Source: an uncultured Sphingopyxis sp. | GTDB taxonomy: Bacteria; Pseudomonadota; Alphaproteobacteria; Sphingomonadales; Sphingomonadaceae | Length of the DNA: 64,000 nt | Direction of reading: 5' to 3' | Assembly: GCF_900078365.1 (NCBI RefSeq) | Contig: NZ_LT598653.1 | Span: 868,001 to 932,000 of the forward strand | Shown here: one piece after another, positions 1-7,069 of the stretch | How the letters are laid out: each line of letters opens with the position of its first letter | Numbering within the stretch: position 1 is the first letter of the stretch | The notes under the pieces: model-generated | The model's database searches: none | What the model was told of the DNA's origin: nothing | What the model saw: only the letters and a program-made list of their open reading frames with translations | Translations under genes and position numbers: made by a program

Positions 1-856
1 TCGCATGTTCGGCATTGCGAAGCCAGGCGCCGCTCTCGAACAGGCCGATCCACGGGGCGGCGAGGAAACGCATCTTCGACGCGAGTTGGCCGGCCTGCTT
101 GCAGCGATAGTCGAAATCGGTCGCGAGCGCGGTGTCGAAAAACACGATCGCCTCGCCGGCCGCCATGCCGTTCTTGGTGCCGCCGAAGCAGAGGACGTCG
201 ACGCCCGCGCGCCAGCTCAGGTCGGCGGGCGCGCATTGCAGTGTCGCGCAGGCGTGGGCGAAGCGCGCGCCGTCCATGTGCAGCTTGAGCCCGAGCTCGC
301 GGCATGTCGCCGAAATCGCGCGGATCTCGCCGATCGTATAGACTTGGCCGGTCTCGGTCGGCTGGGTGATCGTCACGACTCGCGGCTTCGGGAAGTGAAT
401 GTCGGACCGGCTCGTCGCGAGCGCGCGGATCGCTTCGGGGGTCAGCTTGCCGTCGGCGGTTTGCGCAACGAGCAGCTTCGACCCGTTCGAGAAGAATTCG
501 GGAGCGCCGCACTCGTCGGTCTCGACGTGCGACGAGGCGGAGCAAATGACGCTGTGATAGGATTGGCATAGCGCCGCGAGCGCCAGCGAATTCGCCGCCG
601 TGCCGTTGAATGCGAAGAATATCTCGCAGCGCGTGTCGAACAGCCTCCGGAAAGCGTCGGCCGCGCGCTGGGTCCATTCATCGTCGCCATAGGCGGGGGC
701 CGAGGCCGAATTGGCGGCCGCCATCGCATCCCAGGCTTCGGGACAGATGCCCGCATAATTGTCGCTGGCGAATTGTTGCGCGGCCATCGCATCCCAGGCT
801 TCGGGACAGATGCCCGCATAATTGTCGCTGGCGAATTGTTGCGCCCTGCTTGTCAC
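1..856 (-). CDS. ltaE: Low-specificity L-threonine aldolase, 3' end cut by window edge
   Basis: PLP enzyme that splits threonine/allo-threonine into glycine and acetaldehyde. The reverse strand reads open from a GTG at 856 to the window edge (285 codons). The Pseudomonas-type motif FGGTKNG carries the PLP lysine (about K228 here), and an N-terminal block of the ASDNYAGICPEAW type is clear. I chose GTG 856 because AAGGAAGG lies about 9 nt upstream. Oddity: the block AQQFASDNYAGICPEAWDAMA occurs twice in tandem, encoded by a near-perfect 63-bp duplication (718-843). Known homologues carry it once. The gene has its own promoter and a structured leader, and sits downstream of the RpiR repressor gene. 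The family call is secure; activity of the duplicated form is not. Confidence 0.9.
   Translation of the reverse strand, partial: MTSRAQQFASDNYAGICPEAWDAMAAQQFASDNYAGICPEAWDAMAAANSASAPAYGDDEWTQRAADAFRRLFDTRCEIFFAFNGTAANSLALAALCQSYHSVICSASSHVETDECGAPEFFSNGSKLLVAQTADGKLTPEAIRALATSRSDIHFPKPRVVTITQPTETGQVYTIGEIRAISATCRELGLKLHMDGARFAHACATLQCAPADLSWRAGVDVLCFGGTKNGMAAGEAIVFFDTALATDFDYRCKQAGQLASKMRFLAAPWIGLFESGAWLRNAEHA
718..843. repeat. 63-bp tandem duplication inside ltaE
   Basis: Positions 718-780 and 781-843 are identical except for one base (719 versus 782). The period of 63 keeps the frame and duplicates 21 residues at the enzyme's N-terminus. One substitution in 63 suggests a recent slippage or unequal-crossover event, or an assembly artefact. 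Confidence 0.97.
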
Positions 857-934
857 GTCGAAATCCTTCCTTCGGCAGAGGGGAGGCGGTTCGACGCAGG
901 TGCGGCTTGGGGTCCCGTTGGTTGCCGGTCCGGC

Positions 935-1012
935 CACATCCCCCGCGGATTGCGGGGTACCACCTTGCTCGGGAGCAGGTTGGTGCCGGGCGTCGGCCCG
1001 ACTCTTGATGTG
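935..1012 (-). promoter_or_regulatory. S-box-like (SAM-clan) structured leader of ltaE
   Basis: The reverse strand folds by eye into a four-helix junction. P1 pairs CACAUC (1012-1007) with GAUGUG (940-935). P2 is GUCGGGC/GCCCGGC (1002-985). P3 is 984-959 and P4 is CCCCGC/GCGGGG (957-941). Between P1 and P2 is AAGAG, as in S-box RNAs. P3 has the S-box core layout: unpaired AA opposite a single U, flanked by CC/GG pairs (ACC-AA-CC-UGC against GCA-A-GG-U-GGU). P2 is much shorter than in SAM-I and I see no kink-turn. The first base of P1 falls at the start site predicted from the -10 at 1019-1024. Resemblance to the SAM clan is my inference; ligand and mechanism are unknown. Confidence 0.55.
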
Positions 1013-1018
1013 CGGCGG

Positions 1019-1047
1019 GCCCTAGGCGCCGCCGGAAATCCTGTCAA
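1019..1047 (-). promoter_or_regulatory. Predicted ltaE promoter
   Basis: Reverse strand TTGACA (1047-1042), 17-bp spacer, TAGGGC (1024-1019). This is a good sigma-70 match with the TAGGGN-type -10 seen elsewhere in the window (pyrH). The predicted start near 1012 leaves a leader of about 155 nt before the GTG at 856. The -10 sits inside a GC-rich inverted repeat (1012-1032). Confidence 0.55.
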
Positions 1048-1168
1048 CGTCATTGCCCGCTCGCCCCCGGGGATGCGGCCGGCAATTCGCATCGGGTCGA
1101 GCGAATCGAGGGTGGCGAGGCGATGCGCTGCGGACATGCGCATCGGCTAATCTCGTGAGATTTTTCTG

Positions 1169-1200
1169 TCTATAAATTTTAATGACAAAAAACTGTCATT
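1169..1200 (-). promoter_or_regulatory. Palindromic operator (1181-1200) with adjacent -10-like box
   Basis: AATGACA, 6-bp spacer, TGTCATT: a perfect 7-bp-arm palindrome in an AT-rich patch just past the rpiR stop codon. It has the same architecture as the palindrome at 2221-2240. On the reverse strand a TATAGA box (1174-1169) lies 18 bp from TGACAG within the palindrome, so a second, distal promoter towards ltaE could start here and be blocked by a bound repressor. Binding by the neighbouring RpiR protein is inferred. Confidence 0.55.
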
Positions 1201-1212
1201 AGCTCGGTAAGC

Positions 1213-2160
1213 CTATGCGTTCATTCTCGGACGCGGCGGCTGGTGGCCGGCATAGCCGGTGAACGTCTGATGGAGCCGCGTGAGCGTTTCGAGCCGGGCT
1301 TCGACCTTGGTGCCGATCTGCTTGATCACGCTGTTCACCATCAGGTTCACCGCGCAGACGAGCGCGACCGGCGAACTCCAGAACATGCCCGTCTGCGTCG
1401 GTACCGCGAGCACGTGCGGTGTGAAGCGGGGCGCCCAGTCGCAGAACAGGTCGGTCAGGACGATCAGCGGAATGCCTTGCTGGCTCGCCTGTTCGGCGAT
1501 CAGATAGGATTGCCGCGAATAGCGCCGAATATCGATGACCACGAGGCACCGGTCGTCGCCGTCGTCGGCCGCGAACACATCGGCGTAATTGCCGGCGGTC
1601 AGATCGACGAGACACACGCCGTCGCGCATGAATTGCAGATGGTTGGCAAGCAGCATCGCTATGCCGCGCTCGGTCTGAAAACCCGCGATCTGGACCGTGC
1701 GCGACCGGGCGAGCAGCGTGGCCGCCGCTTCCCATTGCGGCGTTTCGGCGAGGCGATAGACCGCGAGCAGCGACTTCATCTCGCGCTGCATCGATCCGTC
1801 CGCCTCGTCCGGAAGACCGGGCGTATCGACGAAGTGCCGGAGCTGTTCGCCGACCAGCCACGGAAAGCCTTCCTCGCTGCTGTCCTTGAGTTCGTTCTTC
1901 ATCGCCTTGAAATTGCGATAGCCGAGCTTGCGGGTGAAACGCCCGATCGTGATTTCGCTGACCCCGACCTTTCGGGCGAGCGTCATCGCGGTCTCGAAGG
2001 CGAGCGTCGCATAATGGCCGAGGATATAGGTCGCGATCGCGCGGTCCGCGGTCGAATAGGTTTCGAGATCGGCTTGCAGGCGCTGGAGAAGCGGCACATT
2101 CGGAATGGCGGGCGCTTCGCCTCCCGCCGCATGCGAACCTCGATCCCGCCCGCCTTCCAT
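1213..2160 (-). CDS. RpiR/MurR family transcriptional regulator
   Basis: 315-residue regulator with an N-terminal RpiR helix-turn-helix (about residues 25-100, including the VGVSEITIGRFTRKLG recognition region) and a C-terminal SIS sugar/phosphosugar-binding domain (about 145-270). Family members usually repress catabolic genes and respond to phosphorylated sugars or related metabolites. Start ATG 2160 has GGAAAGGGG a few bases upstream. The gene is divergent from the TonB-receptor operon and is flanked by two matching palindromes (1181-1200 and 2221-2240), the second only 60 bp before its start, which suggests autoregulation. The true effector is unknown; the neighbours suggest a cell-wall-derived or N-acyl amino acid compound. 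Confidence 0.88.
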   Translation of the reverse strand: MEGGRDRGSHAAGGEAPAIPNVPLLQRLQADLETYSTADRAIATYILGHYATLAFETAMTLARKVGVSEITIGRFTRKLGYRNFKAMKNELKDSSEEGFPWLVGEQLRHFVDTPGLPDEADGSMQREMKSLLAVYRLAETPQWEAAATLLARSRTVQIAGFQTERGIAMLLANHLQFMRDGVCLVDLTAGNYADVFAADDGDDRCLVVIDIRRYSRQSYLIAEQASQQGIPLIVLTDLFCDWAPRFTPHVLAVPTQTGMFWSSPVALVCAVNLMVNSVIKQIGTKVEARLETLTRLHQTFTGYAGHQPPRPRMNA

Positions 2161-2220
2161 GACGACCCCTTTCCCGCGCGAATGCGTCGATTTATGTCAG
2201 AAATATCGTCAAAACTATCA

Positions 2221-2250
2221 ATTGACAGAAATATGTCAATGGGACTTACT
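2221..2250 (+). promoter_or_regulatory. Palindromic operator overlapping the TonB-operon promoter
   Basis: ATTGACA, 6-bp spacer, TGTCAAT (2221-2240), perfect 7-bp arms. The left arm contains TTGACA (2222-2227), which with a 17-bp spacer gives a -10-like CTTACT (2245-2250) for the TonB operon, so a bound repressor would cover the -35. A partial direct copy of the CAGAAATAT core lies at 2198-2211. Same arm and spacer lengths as 1181-1200. Confidence 0.6.
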
Positions 2251-2323
2251 TCCGTCATTCGGCCTCGCTCCTCGATATGGCGCGGAGCCCGGGCGATCGA
2301 TCGCCGATGAAGGGGGATGTGTG

Positions 2324-4468
2324 ATGACGATGAACCGACAATCTTCTGCGTTTTGCCGGAACAGGCGCATCGCGCCCCGCTTCTGGTGCGCGAGCGGCGC
2401 TTTGGCCGCCGCGGCTTTCATGCCTTCGGTGGCGGCCGCGCAGGAAGCTGGCGAGGGCGGCGAGGGCGATGCGATCGTCGTCAGCGGCTATCGCTACCTC
2501 AGCGAGGATACGAGCGGCACGACCGGGCTTCCGGTCCCGATCGAGGAGGTGCCGCAGTCGATCAGCCTCGTCAGCAAGGATTTTCTGGACGCCACCGACG
2601 CGAGGTCGCTGGGCGACGTCGCGCAATATACGCCGGGAGCATTGTTCGACGGGAATCCCGGCGGGACCTCGTCGATCGTCAAGCTGCGCGGATTTGCGGC
2701 GGGCAATGCGATCGACGGGCTGAATGTCGGGGTGCTCGATTACGAGCCCGACTTCGCAACGCTCGAACGGCTCGAAATCGTCAAGGGACCGACCTCGGTC
2801 GTTTACGGCGCCGCCAATCCCGGCGGGATCATCAATCAGGTGACGAAGGGCGCGGACCCCGATACGCCGTCGCATATCGCGATTCTCGGCGGCTCGTGGG
2901 ATCGCTGGCGGCTCGAAGGCCAGGTGGCGACCTCGCTCGACGCACCGGGGACCGTCCATGCGATCGGCGTCGCCGTCCACGAGGAGGGCGGCAGTTTCAT
3001 GACACGCGTCGATTCCGCCAAGACCGTGCTATATGCGGGGATCGACGCGGAACTGTCGCCCGGTCTCAAGGGCTATCTGCACGGCGGGTACGAGCGTTAC
3101 CGGCGCACCTCGTTCGACGGCATCCCGACCTTGCCCGATGGGTCGCCCGCGCCTGTCGGCCGGTCCTTCTTCATCGGGTCGGGCGATTTCGATCTCGTGA
3201 CGCCGGTGGCGCGGGTGAACGGCGGGCTCGACTGGGAGGCGTCGCCGGCGCTGTCGGTCAGCCTCAAGCTCAACTATCTCCGCTCGAACACCACCGGCGA
3301 GAGCGGGTTCGGTTTCGATCTTCAGCCCAACGGCGATTTCTTCATCGCGATCAACAATATCACCAAAAGCGTGACGGAGGCCTTCAGCGCCGGGCTGTCG
3401 ACCGTCTACAAGTTCGACGAGCTCGGGCTTGCCGACAGCTTCGTCACCGTCGCGGCCAATTATCAGAGCTACGACACGCAACAGGCCGGCACGATTCCCG
3501 ACACGCCGCAGGGCGACGTCGCCAATATCTTCGACGGTGTGGACGCGATCGAGGCGCTTTTCAACACGCGGACCTATCCGGGCATTTTCGATTACAGCCT
3601 GAACCGGCGGCTTCGCTATTTCACCCTGTCGACGCAGGCCAATATCAAGATCGCGGGGCCGCTGACCCTGCTCGGCGGCCTGTCATGGGCCAAGCCCGAC
3701 GTCAGCAAGCAGTCGGGCACGGACGCCTGGCAGGACTTCAGCGGCGACAGTCAGACGAGCCTCCGCCTCGCGGCGACGCTGGAGCCCGTGAGGGGCCTCA
3801 ATCTCTACGCATCGTACAGCGAGTCCTTCCAGCCGCAGCTCTTCATCGACGCGGTCGGCGACGTGCTGCCGCCGCTGACCGGCGAGCAATATGAAATCGG
3901 CTTCAAATATGTGTCGCCCGATCGGCGGTTACTCCTCACCGGGGCGCTGTTCGACGTCCGGCAGGCCAACCAGGCGCGATACGACCAGACCATTGACCTG
4001 ATCGACCGCTATGCGCCGGTCGGCAAGGTCCGGCACCGCGGGTTCGAATTGCAGGCGGTGGGCGAGATTGCAAAAGGCTGGCAGGTCAACGCCGGCCTCG
4101 CCATTCTCGATCCGACGATCCGCAAGGACGACGATCCGGCGCTGATCGGCAAGACGCTGACCTTTCTGCCGAAAAGCACCGCCAGCATCTATTCGAGCTA
4201 TGAGTTCGCCGGCGGCGCCTTCGTCGGCGGCGGGGTCCGCTATGTCGGTTCGGTGAAAACCGACATCGACCGCACGACCCGCGACTTGCCCTCCTATATG
4301 TTGGTCGATGCGTCGGCGGGATATGATTTCGGCCGCTTTCGCGCGCAACTCAACGTCAAGAACCTGTTCGACAAGCATTATTTCGTGAACAATTACCAGA
4401 CGCTCTTTTATGGCAATGTCGTCGGCGAACCGCGCAGCGTGACGGTTTCGCTGCGCGCGAATTTCTGA
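2324..4468 (+). CDS. TonB-dependent outer-membrane receptor (siderophore-receptor type)
   Basis: 714-residue outer-membrane importer. The start at ATG 2324 follows AGGGGGA and gives a Sec signal peptide ending near AAAQE. A TonB-box-like DAIVVSGYR is followed by the plug domain (VPQSISLVSKDFLDA, then LRGF and RLEIVKGPTSVVYG motifs) and a 22-strand-type barrel ending in a C-terminal aromatic residue (ANF). The plug is closest in style to FhuA/FpvA-like siderophore receptors (TIGR01783 type). The genomic setting, first gene of a run with exported amidohydrolases and under a probable RpiR operator, suggests uptake of a peptide or N-acyl amino acid compound rather than, or besides, a ferric siderophore. 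Substrate unproven. Confidence 0.88.
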   Translation: MTMNRQSSAFCRNRRIAPRFWCASGALAAAAFMPSVAAAQEAGEGGEGDAIVVSGYRYLSEDTSGTTGLPVPIEEVPQSISLVSKDFLDATDARSLGDVAQYTPGALFDGNPGGTSSIVKLRGFAAGNAIDGLNVGVLDYEPDFATLERLEIVKGPTSVVYGAANPGGIINQVTKGADPDTPSHIAILGGSWDRWRLEGQVATSLDAPGTVHAIGVAVHEEGGSFMTRVDSAKTVLYAGIDAELSPGLKGYLHGGYERYRRTSFDGIPTLPDGSPAPVGRSFFIGSGDFDLVTPVARVNGGLDWEASPALSVSLKLNYLRSNTTGESGFGFDLQPNGDFFIAINNITKSVTEAFSAGLSTVYKFDELGLADSFVTVAANYQSYDTQQAGTIPDTPQGDVANIFDGVDAIEALFNTRTYPGIFDYSLNRRLRYFTLSTQANIKIAGPLTLLGGLSWAKPDVSKQSGTDAWQDFSGDSQTSLRLAATLEPVRGLNLYASYSESFQPQLFIDAVGDVLPPLTGEQYEIGFKYVSPDRRLLLTGALFDVRQANQARYDQTIDLIDRYAPVGKVRHRGFELQAVGEIAKGWQVNAGLAILDPTIRKDDDPALIGKTLTFLPKSTASIYSSYEFAGGAFVGGGVRYVGSVKTDIDRTTRDLPSYMLVDASAGYDFGRFRAQLNVKNLFDKHYFVNNYQTLFYGNVVGEPRSVTVSLRANF

Positions 4469-4481
4469 CCCTGTGCCGGGG

Positions 4482-6011
4482 ATGGCCGATGGGAAGCGGG
4501 TCTTGACGATCGAACGGGCGGCGCGGGGAGCCGCGCTCCTGCTCGCGGCCACCGTCCTGCTCGCGGAGCTTCCCGCCGCCGCGTCGCCGGCCGCGACCGT
4601 CCACGACATCGTCTATCGCGGCGCGCGCGCGATCGATCCCGAAACCGGGCTCGACGCGGTGCGCGACATCGCGGTCGATGGCGCGCGGATCGCCGCGGTC
4701 AGCGAGGTGCAGCTCGAGGGGCGGCGCGTGATCGATGCGCGCGGGCTCGTCGCGGCGCCGGGGTTCATCGACATTCATTCGCACGCGACGACCCGCGAAG
4801 CGGCGGGCTATCAGGCAAAGGACGGCGTGACGACGCGGCTCGAACTCGAGATCGGAGCCTGGCCGGTGTCTTCCTGGTATGAAGCGAAGCGCGGGCGCGA
4901 GCTTCTGAACTATGGCACCAGCGTAAGCCATACGGCGCTGCGCTATTTCATCCAGAAGGGCGAGGGGACGGCAGGCCTTGCGGCACTGCGCGACCCGATG
5001 GAGAAATTCGGCGCGAAGGAAGCGGACGAGCCCTTGTCCGGCGCGGCGGCCGAGCGGCTGTCGGTGCTGCTCGAACAGGGCGTTCGCGAAGGCGCGATCG
5101 GCATCGGCAGCGGCACCCAATATGCGCCGGGCATCACGCGTCGCGAGATGCTGGATGTGACGGCGGTCGCCGCGCGGACGGCGACTTGTCTCTTCACCCA
5201 CATCCGCTACGGCAGCCTCGTCGAGCCCGACAGCACATTCGAGGCGGTGCAGGAAAGCATCGGCAACGCGGCGGTCACCGGGGCCTGCGTGCATGTCGCG
5301 CATATCAACAGCATGGCGATGCGCGATGCGCCTTTCATGGCGGCGCTGATGCGCGATGCGCGGGCGCGCGGCGTCGACATCACGACCGAAACCTATCCCT
5401 GGGGCGGATCGGTCGATGCCGTGCGCAGCCATTTCTTCGACCCGGGCTGGGAAAGGCGCTGGGGCGTCGGCGTCGGCGACCTGCAGTCGCGCCGCACGGG
5501 CAAACGGCTGACGCAAGCCGAATTCGACGCGCTCCGCGGGGGCAGCGAGGACGACGGGGTCATCATGCACATGAACAGCGAAGCGACGATCGCAGGGCTG
5601 CTGCGGGAGCCGGCGATGCTGGTCGCGAGCGATGGCGGCCGGATCGAAGGGCCGAACGGCCATCCGCGCTCCGCCGGGAGCTTCGCGCGCCTCCTCGGCC
5701 ATTATGTGCGCGAGACGCGAACGCTCGGCCTGGCCGATGCGCTGCGCAGGGTGACGCTGCTGCCCGCGCAGCGGCTCGAAGGCTTTGTTCCGGCGATGAA
5801 GCGCAAGGGCCGGCTCCAGCCCGGCATGGACGCCGACGTCGTCCTTTTCGATCCGCGGACGGTCGGTACGCGCGCGACCTATGGCGATGCGGCCCGTTAT
5901 TCGGACGGTTTTCGCTATGTCATGGTGAACGGCGTACTCGTCGTCGATGGCGGCAGACTTGTGAAGGACGTCAGTCCCGGACGCCCTGTTTTTTCCAGGT
6001 CCAGACCATGA
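4482..6011 (+). CDS. Exported amidohydrolase, N-acyl-D-amino-acid deacylase (D-aminoacylase) family
   Basis: Amidohydrolase-superfamily protein of about 509 residues with an N-terminal signal peptide or anchor (LLLAATVLLAELPAAASPA). Metal ligands visible are the HxH pair (H99, H101 in DIHSHA), later histidines in LFTHIRYGS and HVAHINS, and the aspartate of LVASDGG. At the position where D-aminoacylases have the GNCG cysteine, this protein reads RLELEIG, so the usual Cys ligand is missing and a Glu may replace it. It starts 13 nt after the receptor gene; GTG 4473 is an alternative start. Expected reaction: hydrolysis of N-acyl-D-amino acids or a related amide in the periplasm. Substrate not determined. 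Confidence 0.82.
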   Translation: MADGKRVLTIERAARGAALLLAATVLLAELPAAASPAATVHDIVYRGARAIDPETGLDAVRDIAVDGARIAAVSEVQLEGRRVIDARGLVAAPGFIDIHSHATTREAAGYQAKDGVTTRLELEIGAWPVSSWYEAKRGRELLNYGTSVSHTALRYFIQKGEGTAGLAALRDPMEKFGAKEADEPLSGAAAERLSVLLEQGVREGAIGIGSGTQYAPGITRREMLDVTAVAARTATCLFTHIRYGSLVEPDSTFEAVQESIGNAAVTGACVHVAHINSMAMRDAPFMAALMRDARARGVDITTETYPWGGSVDAVRSHFFDPGWERRWGVGVGDLQSRRTGKRLTQAEFDALRGGSEDDGVIMHMNSEATIAGLLREPAMLVASDGGRIEGPNGHPRSAGSFARLLGHYVRETRTLGLADALRRVTLLPAQRLEGFVPAMKRKGRLQPGMDADVVLFDPRTVGTRATYGDAARYSDGFRYVMVNGVLVVDGGRLVKDVSPGRPVFSRSRP

Positions 6012-7069
6012 ACGCCCCGTTCGATCGCAGCGCGGCGGCGCCCGGCGCCGGTGCGGCGGATCTCGACCTTCCGAAACCCTATCTGCTGTTCCTCGGCGAC
6101 GCGGCGGACACGACCTTTCTGAAGACGGGGCTGGGTCTGCGCGACTGGGCGCCAGAGCTTTGCATCGCCGAGCATAAATGCGCGGGCGCGGCAGCGACGC
6201 TCGGCATCCCGGAGATGACGCCGCGCGAGGCCCATGCGGCGGGCGCGCGGGCGCTCGTCCTTTCCGCGGCGTCGATCGGGGGCGCGATCCGCGAAGCCTG
6301 GCTTCCCTATCTGGTCGAGGCGCTCGAAGCGGGGCTCGACCTCATCGGCGGAACGCACGACCGGCTCGGCGACAGTCCGCCGCTCCGTCAGGCGGCGCAG
6401 GCGCACGGGCGCCGCCTCATCGATGTTCGCGTCCCGCCGCCGGGCCTGCCGGTCGCGACCGGGCGGCGGCGGAGCGGCAAAAGGCTGCTGACCGTCGGCA
6501 CCGACTGCGCGCTCGGCAAGAAATATACCGCGCTCGCGCTCGCGGAGGCTTTTCGCGCGCGCGGAATCGACGCCGATTTCCGCGCGACGGGGCAGACGGG
6601 GATCATGATCGCGGGGCGGGGCATTCCGATCGATTCGGTCGTCGCCGATTTCGTCGCGGGCGCCGCCGAGATGCTGAGCCCCGATGCCGATCCCGCGCAC
6701 TGGGACGTCATCGAAGGGCAGGGCTCGCTTTTCCATCCTTCCTATGCGGGGGTGTCGCTCGGCTTGCTTCACGGCTCGCAGCCCGACATTTTCGTGCTAT
6801 GCCACGCGCACGGCCGCGAGCGGATCGTCGGCTTGCCCGACTATCCGCTGCCGTCGATCGGCCGCGCCATCGAGATGACGCTGCAGCAGGCGCGGCTCAC
6901 CAATCCCGGCGTCCGCTGCGCTGGCGTGTCGCTCAACACCGCCGGGCTGACGGTGGAAGAGGCGGAGAAGGCGATAACCGGCCTCACGCGTGAATGGGGT
7001 ATTGCGGTGGCCGACCCGATGCGCCGCGGCCCCGCCTTCGAACGCCTGGTCGATGGATGCCTCGCATGA
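6008..7069 (+). CDS. DUF1611 family protein, DgcN-like (D-glutamate N-acyltransferase type)
   Basis: 353-residue cytoplasmic protein with the DUF1611 layout: an N-terminal Rossmann-like half and a C-terminal P-loop domain whose nucleotide-binding motif GTDCALGKKYT begins at G164 (K171, K172), followed by the RATGQTG and IEGQGSLFHP blocks. Marine D-glutamate catabolism uses a DUF1611 member (DgcN) to acylate D-Glu. Its usual partner, a dipeptide-epimerase/DgcA-type protein, is not found here; an N-acyl-D-amino-acid deacylase-type gene is adjacent instead. The start ATG 6008 overlaps the upstream stop (ATGA), implying translational coupling. The D-Glu role is inferred from family and context. 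Confidence 0.8.
   Translation: MNAPFDRSAAAPGAGAADLDLPKPYLLFLGDAADTTFLKTGLGLRDWAPELCIAEHKCAGAAATLGIPEMTPREAHAAGARALVLSAASIGGAIREAWLPYLVEALEAGLDLIGGTHDRLGDSPPLRQAAQAHGRRLIDVRVPPPGLPVATGRRRSGKRLLTVGTDCALGKKYTALALAEAFRARGIDADFRATGQTGIMIAGRGIPIDSVVADFVAGAAEMLSPDADPAHWDVIEGQGSLFHPSYAGVSLGLLHGSQPDIFVLCHAHGRERIVGLPDYPLPSIGRAIEMTLQQARLTNPGVRCAGVSLNTAGLTVEEAEKAITGLTREWGIAVADPMRRGPAFERLVDGCLA

Noticed and set aside
610..1150. Forward frames across the ltaE start and leader
   Set aside because: They cross the tandem duplication and the structured leader, have Arg/Pro-rich composition and no ribosome-binding site.
2191..2211. A third full RpiR palindrome
   Set aside because: TGTCA-GAAATAT-CGTCA shares the CAGAAATAT core with 2221-2240 but its two halves are not inverted with the 6-bp spacing, so at most it is a half-site.
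4356..5702. Long reverse-strand frame opposite the amidohydrolase gene
   Set aside because: Arg/Ala/Asp/His-rich shadow translation with no recognisable motif; the + strand reading has a signal peptide and metal ligands.
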